DNA of 64,000 nucleotides from Phycisphaerae bacterium (GTDB lineage: Bacteria; Planctomycetota; Phycisphaerae; Phycisphaerales; UBA1924). The DNA is taken from contig JAUILU010000001.1 of NCBI GenBank assembly GCA_030432905.1, positions 186,001-250,000 of the forward strand, written 5' to 3'. The position numbers were made by a program, and so were the translations under genes. Below the pieces are notes generated by a model, which was not told where the DNA came from, did not search any database, and worked only from the letters and a program-made list of their open reading frames with translations. Positions 58,711 to 64,000 of this stretch are shown one piece after another. Position 1 is the stretch's first letter. The number at the start of each line of letters is the position of its first letter.

Positions 58711-60106
58711 CGCCCTCCGATTTCACCGGCTTGCTTGTGAGCGCAAACACCAAGCGATCCGGTAACTCAGGGCCCTTCGACTCGACATCGAATCGCGGAT
58801 CATCAATGAACGTCTGTCGCAGTCGAGGAACGATGGCTCTGTCATCAACACTAGCGTAGAGATCAATCGATACATGGTCGGCGGCAGACCACTTACCACC
58901 CGCGTACCGGCGGCCGGATTCACTCCGCGAGGCGGAGAACGTCGTCGACCTTGTTTCGCTTCCAGTCAATCGGTCGATCACAAGACCCGTTTCTGGCAGC
59001 AGATCAACAATCGCTGCGTTCTGCGTGGTCCAAACCGGGTCGTCCTGATACAGGCTCTTGATATGGATCAGCCGAGCCTCTTCACGCAGGTGCACCCGCT
59101 CATTCCTCTGAAGCTGCATCAACTCGGTACGGAGTTTAGAGAGCTTAGTTTCGGCCCCTGCTCTCTGTTGTGCGAGCACGATGAACCCACCGATCAAAAC
59201 AATCGCTGCCAATGCGCCCAAGCCCGCAGTCATCCGCACCGCCGGCAGTTGAAGCCCCGAAGGGGGTTTGACATTTCGTAGATCGATGACCGGCTTCTCA
59301 TGATTCACTGCAAGCTGAACCAGAGGCAGAAGCTCCTCGGGTACTCGCGCAAAGTCCGGCGAATACTCCTCGATGTTCAGTTCTAGATGATCATCCAACT
59401 CAGCGACCAGCTTGGGTCGGATATCCGCATCGGCATAGAGGCGAGCTTTGGAAATGCTTAGTAAGCCTCCCACCATGCGCGCACTTGTAAGAGCGCGATG
59501 CGCCTCGGCCGCGATCTTTGAAATGTCAGCCTGAATATTACTGTTTCTGTTGAGGTTCCTGCTGAGTACCGGGATGCCGTTGTGGGCTACCACAATCTCA
59601 ATCTCACGCTTGCCTGCTCCGATATAGAGATCGGTTGACTCATTGCCCGGGATCGAGGCGATACCAGAGGCCCTGGTCGTGACGCCGGCAACAGATCGAC
59701 CAGCAAGCTTCATGTCGTCGCGGATGCGATCTACGAGCTCCGAAGGGGCAGCACAGACCGCGTGCATGGAATCCGTTGTCGGGGCTACATCTATCACGCA
59801 AGCGTGCGGATCGAGTGTCGAATGAGTGCCGAGATTGAGCTTGGCAACGCTATGCAGATCAGCAAGACTTGTGCCATCTGGTATGCCCAGCTCAAGCTGA
59901 AGAAGCACGGCTTCTCGTCGAGGAACTACCAGTAGAACTTTGCCCTCGGGCAATGATTCTTTCCGAAAGAGATCCTTGAGCCACGCACCCCTAGCCGCGG
60001 CATCCATGTCCTCTGGCATCGACACATCGAACCATCCGGTTTTCTTGCCGTTCCAAGCGGCAAGAACCCGGTTGCGACGCAATTCAATGACGGCTGCGTA
60101 GTTCAT
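58697..60106 (-). CDS. gspL: GspL / PilM-PilN-like assembly platform protein
   Basis: The 469-residue protein has an N-terminal actin-like (PilM/GspL cytoplasmic) part, with LLVVPRREAVLLQLELGIPDG and DLYIGAGKREIEIVVAHNGIPVLSR, and one membrane helix near 305-328 (TAGLGALAAIVLIGGFIVLAQ). A coiled coil and PilN-like periplasmic domain complete it. GspL links the ATPase GspE to the inner-membrane platform. The ATG overlaps the gspK stop (ATGA). The C-terminal fold assignment rests on layout rather than on clear motifs. Confidence 0.8.
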   Translation of the reverse strand: MNYAAVIELRRNRVLAAWNGKKTGWFDVSMPEDMDAAARGAWLKDLFRKESLPEGKVLLVVPRREAVLLQLELGIPDGTSLADLHSVAKLNLGTHSTLDPHACVIDVAPTTDSMHAVCAAPSELVDRIRDDMKLAGRSVAGVTTRASGIASIPGNESTDLYIGAGKREIEIVVAHNGIPVLSRNLNRNSNIQADISKIAAEAHRALTSARMVGGLLSISKARLYADADIRPKLVAELDDHLELNIEEYSPDFARVPEELLPLVQLAVNHEKPVIDLRNVKPPSGLQLPAVRMTAGLGALAAIVLIGGFIVLAQQRAGAETKLSKLRTELMQLQRNERVHLREEARLIHIKSLYQDDPVWTTQNAAIVDLLPETGLVIDRLTGSETRSTTFSASRSESGRRYAGGKWSAADHVSIDLYASVDDRAIVPRLRQTFIDDPRFDVESKGPELPDRLVFALTSKPVKSEGDDDE

Positions 60107-61413
60107 TCGGGCAGACCACCTGTTCCATACCGACTCCACCCAGTTGTGCTGCCACTGGTGGAGTCATCGTTTCCTTCGCTCTCGGGCATCTCATCTGCCG
60201 GTAAATCCAATTCAACCGCATCGTCGCCGAACACAGCCGCGGGATCTGGTATCTCTGTTGTCGTGGGCTGCTTTACTTCCCACTTGAGATTCGTGACATC
60301 ACGAAGATAACCGATCCTCGGCTGTTCCCCAGACAAATCGACCACCATCTCGTACTGAGCCGCCGTGATATCTTCGAACAGATCATCACTTGTCAACTGA
60401 TCGCTCTCGCTGATCTCTTCGTCTCGCTCAACCGCAAAACGGACACCGTACTGCAGACTTCGAGACGTGAGAAAATTGATAGCCTTCGTGTAGTCATCAA
60501 TTTCCATAAGGCCTTCGCGAACCGGCCACGACAGACCAGAGAGGTCATCGTCACTCAGTGATTCACGATGATCCACCAGAGACTCGGCGACTTCTTCGTC
60601 AATTCCTGGCAATGCTGACAGCACGTTCGCAGAGGCGTGGGACAAGTCAACCAAGCCGTAACTCGGCCTTCCATCATTCATATCGAAGCTGTCGAGCAGT
60701 ATGTCCCATTCTTCCTCGGGGATTGAACGCAGTGGCAGTTGGGTAAGTATCTCACCGAGTCCCGCCGGTTGCCAATCACCCGATGAAATGCTCTCGTAAA
60801 GAGCTACGCCTTCTGGCGATAATGAACTCGATGGTTCGCCACCTGCACCAACTCCCATTCTCGGTGTGCCAACAAAGCCGCTCTGACCGCCAGCCCCCGA
60901 GCGAAGTTGAGGATCAAGACTAGAGATGGTGACGAGTTGATCGACCGGGTTCTCCGGGGCTTCAGCAATTGCATGCCTTGCCATACCGAGCGATCGAATC
61001 GGCCTGTGTGACAAAGCATGCTCGGAATCAATCTCATTGCTTTGAAAGAATGCCTCAAGCACCGCATCTTCAGCATGATTCAGATCAAGCCTCGCTGCAA
61101 ACGGCTCAACTGAATGTCCGTCAGCAGAAACGATCGTCCACTGCCATGACTGCTTATCTTCGTACCGGAGTACATCCTCATTGTCAGGCAGTTCAGGAAT
61201 CTGGCCCAAGTGCGCTTCTTCACGAGAACGATGAAGCTCCGCTGCGATCGCGTAAGCCGCCGATCGGGCAGCGAGTCTGCTTTCGTGCCGGGTCACGATC
61301 GAACGGACAGCATTGCTCTGACCTCGCACGCCGGAAAGAAGAGCAGACAATCCGGCTGCCATAGCAACGACCGCGATCAACACAACAAAGATGACAGCGC
61401 CTCGGCGATTCAT
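60103..61413 (-). CDS. gspK: Type II secretion minor pseudopilin GspK
   Basis: The 436-residue protein has a prepilin leader MNRRG/AVIFVVLIAVVAM with no Glu at mature position 5, which is the distinguishing feature of GspK, the tip pseudopilin. A large globular part follows (about 400 residues), including helix-hairpin-helix-like repeats such as ALPGIDEEVAESLVDHR. GspK caps the GspI-GspJ complex that starts the pseudopilus. It overlaps gspJ and gspL by four bases each. Confidence 0.92.
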   Translation of the reverse strand: MNRRGAVIFVVLIAVVAMAAGLSALLSGVRGQSNAVRSIVTRHESRLAARSAAYAIAAELHRSREEAHLGQIPELPDNEDVLRYEDKQSWQWTIVSADGHSVEPFAARLDLNHAEDAVLEAFFQSNEIDSEHALSHRPIRSLGMARHAIAEAPENPVDQLVTISSLDPQLRSGAGGQSGFVGTPRMGVGAGGEPSSSLSPEGVALYESISSGDWQPAGLGEILTQLPLRSIPEEEWDILLDSFDMNDGRPSYGLVDLSHASANVLSALPGIDEEVAESLVDHRESLSDDDLSGLSWPVREGLMEIDDYTKAINFLTSRSLQYGVRFAVERDEEISESDQLTSDDLFEDITAAQYEMVVDLSGEQPRIGYLRDVTNLKWEVKQPTTTEIPDPAAVFGDDAVELDLPADEMPESEGNDDSTSGSTTGWSRYGTGGLPE

Positions 61414-62039
61414 GGCACCACCACCGAGCTTGCTCGAGCTGGCGAAGGATCTAACACTGAGAACACGCGACGCCAGTCCGGCTCTCTGTCGTCTTCTTCT
61501 GGACCTGCAAGCTGCTCCAATTCTATTAAGTCTTCCGGCTCAGGTTCACCGAACCACACAGAGATCGCTACTGCAAAAGGAACAGCTTCCGACTGGCCGC
61601 CACCGAATTGCCAGGCATCGCCGTCGTAGAACGCGAATTCCACTCGCTCAACACTGGACAGCAAGCCGCTCCATGCGCCATTGCCAGACCTGATTCGCAG
61701 CTGATTGTCCGAATGCGAGATCTCAACAGTTTGCAGATCATCGGCGTCGCCGACCTCGTCGTTGTGCAGTGCAACACCGCAACTTACAAGTTTGAGAGCC
61801 GTCTCTGTGACTACGAAGCCAGGATTGCCATCTGCATCTGTAGCCACGAGCGTGAACATGGAACGCTCAACAATGTCAGTCAGGATCGACAGCTGTGAGA
61901 TCCGATCGCTGCGTTCCGCGGCACGAACCGAGCTCGCCATGATCTGATGACTTGCGGGCAGCAGTGTAAACACAAGTGCCATGAGCAGCGCAATGGCCAG
62001 GAGCAACTCAAACAGCGTAAACCCGAGCCGGCGATTCAC
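61410..62039 (-). CDS. gspJ: Type II secretion pseudopilin GspJ-like
   Basis: The 209-residue protein has a prepilin leader RRLG/FTLFELLLAIALL with Glu5 and a hydrophobic helix, followed by a beta-rich domain with VERVEFAFYDGDAWQFG typical of GspJ (the FxYxDG-x-W pattern). It is the second-largest minor pseudopilin and pairs with GspI and GspK. Four-base overlaps link it to gspI and gspK. Assignment is from order, size and this pattern. Confidence 0.88.
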   Translation of the reverse strand: MNRRLGFTLFELLLAIALLMALVFTLLPASHQIMASSVRAAERSDRISQLSILTDIVERSMFTLVATDADGNPGFVVTETALKLVSCGVALHNDEVGDADDLQTVEISHSDNQLRIRSGNGAWSGLLSSVERVEFAFYDGDAWQFGGGQSEAVPFAVAISVWFGEPEPEDLIELEQLAGPEEDDREPDWRRVFSVLDPSPARASSVVVP

Positions 62040-62443
62040 ATCGCACCCCCGGCCTGACGGACAAGCTGCGATGCCGTGTATACGACCGAATCATCCGAGA
62101 CACGAAGAACCGACACATCTATCTGTGCCAGCCCCGCCCACTGGCTCGGTGTTGTTTCGATTTCGAGTCGATAAACTGGATCCTGAACCAGAACACCGGC
62201 TTGGGCTTCTTCAAGAGAGATCACCCGGCTCTGAACCGAGCCGTGCAGATTCTCAGCCGTCGCGGCCCTTGACTCGATCAACGCCAATGCCGAGCAGGCG
62301 ATATCCGCCGCGACCACACGCTCCGATTCTTGGTTGACACGACTCTGGATACGGGACAAAAGCGCAAACCCGGCCACCGCAGCAAGCACCGCAGCGGCGA
62401 CCGCGAGCATGATCTCGAGCAGCATGAACCCCCGCCTGCTCAT
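62036..62443 (-). CDS. gspI: Type II secretion pseudopilin GspI-like
   Basis: The 135-residue protein has a prepilin leader MSRRG/FMLLEIMLAVAAAV with Glu5. The small size and place between gspH and gspJ match GspI. A longer frame upstream (to 62572) was rejected because it would remove the prepilin site from the N-terminus. The ATG at 62443 overlaps the gspH stop by four bases. Confidence 0.86.
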   Translation of the reverse strand: MSRRGFMLLEIMLAVAAAVLAAVAGFALLSRIQSRVNQESERVVAADIACSALALIESRAATAENLHGSVQSRVISLEEAQAGVLVQDPVYRLEIETTPSQWAGLAQIDVSVLRVSDDSVVYTASQLVRQAGGAM

Positions 62444-63069
62444 TCCGAGATGTCCTCCCCGCCACCAGCCACGCCATAGAAATCGTCCTCGACGATCTCT
62501 TGGAATGTAAGTCGCCCAGTCCAGTTTTCGATGGCCGGCTGGAATCGTCTGTCGTCCGCTTCGAGTTCCCATGAATCTTCAGACAACGAGGCATGGCCGT
62601 CAGGCATCACACGAACCAGTCGTGTCTCGTCGTCTTCAAATGAATCCATAGGCTCGGCAAGAATATCCGTTTCGTGTACGAAGCCTGTATCACTCACGGC
62701 TCCGAACACAACCGCCAACCTCTCAGGTAGCTCATAGAGCAAAGCAGGTATTGGTTCAATACTGTCCTGATTGAATTCACTATTGATTGCGGCACCGCTC
62801 GGTTCTGAATCCGTGGTACTCACAATCATCCCGATCGACGGCAACCCATACTCAGGTGCAACATAGACAACATCAACGGGGACACCCTGCTCAAGCGCGG
62901 CTGAGCGTGCTTCAAGGATCGCCGACGAGATGCCCTGCTGCGCAGATTCGACACGTTCCTCGTCACTCCACCGGAAACTGGACGTGATCGCGAGGCTACC
63001 GAGCACGACCAAGACAGCCACCACAATCAGCAGTTCGATCAGGGTGAAGGCTCGGCGGCGAGATGTCAT
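62440..63069 (-). CDS. gspH: Type II secretion pseudopilin GspH-like
   Basis: The 209-residue protein has the leader MTSRRRA/FTLIELLIVVAVLVVLGSL. The residue before cleavage is Ala rather than the usual Gly, and Glu5 is present. A hydrophobic helix is followed by a FimT/GspH-like domain with AILEARSAALEQGVPVDVVYV. The gene lies 15 bases after gspG and overlaps gspI by four. Ala at -1 recurs in the free-standing pseudopilins of this window, so the local prepilin peptidase seems to accept it. Confidence 0.86.
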   Translation of the reverse strand: MTSRRRAFTLIELLIVVAVLVVLGSLAITSSFRWSDEERVESAQQGISSAILEARSAALEQGVPVDVVYVAPEYGLPSIGMIVSTTDSEPSGAAINSEFNQDSIEPIPALLYELPERLAVVFGAVSDTGFVHETDILAEPMDSFEDDETRLVRVMPDGHASLSEDSWELEADDRRFQPAIENWTGRLTFQEIVEDDFYGVAGGGEDISE

Positions 63070-63084
63070 GACTGCTGCCTCGGC

Positions 63085-63588
63085 TTAGCCGCCCGCGGGT
63101 ACTGATGACTCGAAATCAAACGATTCTTCGGCGCCGTCGAGTTCCGACCATGACGTGATGTCATCATCGGTTCCCTCTTCGCCGTCCGGGCCGTAGGACC
63201 AGAGGTCGTACTTGGTCTCGTCGCCGTACTCGCTGATCTGGCGGTAGCCCCATGGGTTGTCCCACTGATCGTTCGGGCTCGGGCTCTCAAGGTACGGCGA
63301 CCACTTGTCCTCGTCCTCGGGGTTCTCGAGGTTGGTTGATGACCAGAGCACGTTCAGGCCCTCTTCATCAGTCGGGTAGCGGTTGAAATCGAGACGGAAA
63401 CTCTCGAGTGCATCCTCGACAGTCTTCATCTGGATCTTGGTGATGTTCTCTTGGGCTTCGCCGAAGCGGTTGAAGACCGCGATACCGATGAGCGAGGCGA
63501 GCGCCAGAATAATTGCGATGACAATCATGACTTCGACGAGCGTGAAACCGCGGCGTGCGACTCGACGACGATGAGTACCGTTACGCAT
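63085..63588 (-). CDS. gspG: Type II secretion major pseudopilin GspG
   Basis: The 167-residue protein is the major pseudopilin: leader RRG/FTLVEVMIVIAIILALASL with Glu5, then the GspG pattern FRLDFNRYPTDEEGLNVL, WGYRQIS and SYGPDGEEGTDDDI, where acidic residues likely bind calcium. AGGGGA lies before the ATG. A 100-base leader with a stem-loop separates it from gspF, suggesting extra expression of this most abundant subunit. Confidence 0.96.
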   Translation of the reverse strand: MRNGTHRRRVARRGFTLVEVMIVIAIILALASLIGIAVFNRFGEAQENITKIQMKTVEDALESFRLDFNRYPTDEEGLNVLWSSTNLENPEDEDKWSPYLESPSPNDQWDNPWGYRQISEYGDETKYDLWSYGPDGEEGTDDDITSWSELDGAEESFDFESSVPAGG

Positions 63589-63605
63589 AAATCAGTCCCC
63601 TGTGA

Positions 63606-63664
63606 CCACCTGGCGTCCTTCGCCGTGGTTTGCACATACTAGCAATAGTCAACGCACCCCACAA
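63606..63664 (-). promoter_or_regulatory. Possible internal promoter and leader stem-loop of gspG
   Basis: On the minus strand, TTGTGG (63659-63664) and TAGTAT (63636-63641) are 17 bases apart, a weak match to -35/-10 boxes. Downstream, CCAC/GTGG and GGCG/CGCC arms at 63606-63628 fold into a stem-loop with AAGGA in the loop. A perfect palindrome GGCATATGCC lies at 63668-63677. Confidence 0.3.
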
Positions 63665-63688
63665 CCGGGCATATGCCTCACATGCCAT

Positions 63689-64000
63689 TCAGAGGTTGGA
63701 GCTCAGTTCTCCCATCGGCAAAAGAAGCGCCGCGGCAACAAGGACGACCAGCACAGCGATCACCACCAGCAGCAGAGGCTCCACAAGTCGGATAGCCGTG
63801 CTGAGCAGCCGGTCAACCCGTTGGTCCGTGGTGTCCGCGATGGTCACGAGAACCTCGCCCAGGTTATTCGCGGCCTCGGCGACGTTAATCATCTCGACCA
63901 CGTCCGGGTCGAACAGACCGCTCTGGGCGAGCGGCTCCGAGATCGTCCCGCCACCACGGACAGACTCGATCGCGTCTTCGACCGCCTTTGCCATGACTAC
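63689..64000 (-). CDS. gspF: Type II secretion inner-membrane protein GspF, C-terminal part
   Basis: The reading frame enters from the right edge, with codons before the first in-window Met staying open. The visible 104 residues carry the C-terminal GspF/PilC pattern: GGTISEPLAQSGLFDPDVVEMINVAEAANNLGEVL and a final membrane helix PLLLVVIAVLVVLVAAALLLPM. GspF organises the inner-membrane platform of the type II system. The N-terminal part and probably gspE lie beyond the window. Confidence 0.93.
   Translation of the reverse strand, partial: VVMAKAVEDAIESVRGGGTISEPLAQSGLFDPDVVEMINVAEAANNLGEVLVTIADTTDQRVDRLLSTAIRLVEPLLLVVIAVLVVLVAAALLLPMGELSSNL

Overview
The window looks like a chromosomal segment of a high-GC planctomycete, most likely class Phycisphaerae. 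This is inferred from gene content: pseudopilin-like proteins with Ala at the cleavage site, a VWA-TolQ-TolR-TolR operon, zinc-ribbon membrane proteins, two chaperonins around one groES, and a type II secretion operon with an enormous secretin. No rRNA, tRNA, CRISPR array, insertion sequence or phage gene was seen. Most genes sit in tight operons with 4-base ATGA or GTGA overlaps.

Layout. 1-4495 (minus): six-gene envelope operon (VWA protein, secreted repeat-like protein, TolQ/ExbB, two TolR/ExbD, secreted helical protein cut by the left edge). 4693-6013 (plus): pyrH-frr, closed by a bidirectional terminator shared with sppA (6099-7892, minus). 8025-10006: zinc-ribbon membrane protein and a divergent MoxR ATPase. 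10008-15170: YdiJ-like FAD/Fe-S dehydrogenase and a secreted DUF4139-like protein. 15180-17341: two paralogous pseudopilin-like proteins. 17342-17753: the only gene-free stretch above 300 bases. 17754-22253: RidA-like protein, transaldolase, acyl-CoA-synthetase-like enzyme, SPOR lipoprotein and a HEAT-like secreted protein.

22250-28708 (minus): chaperone operon groEL2, a low-GC small ORF, groES, groEL1, dnaJ, grpE, acpS. 28950-32429 (plus): isolated nuoA, a DUF2752 protein, two lipoproteins, an unrecognised protein and a low-molecular-weight phosphatase. 32430-36599 (minus): 2-oxoglutarate dehydrogenase E2 and E1. 36782-43466 (minus): pstSCAB phosphate importer with unusually large PstC and PstA and a probable Pho box ahead of pstS.

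43548-64000 (minus): type II secretion operon gspF (cut by the right edge), G, H, I, J, K, an L/PilM-PilN-like protein, a fused PilO/GspM plus PilP/GspC-like protein, a giant GspD and a terminal lipoprotein. The GspD homologue is the highlight: about 4540 residues, with about 50 tandem N-domain-like modules before one normal secretin domain, where ordinary GspD has three or four. Other points worth a look are a possible H-type pseudoknot between groEL2 and nuoA, a low-GC ORF inside the chaperonin operon, a complex palindromic repeat between groES and groEL1, and nested palindromes at the start of the SPOR lipoprotein gene.
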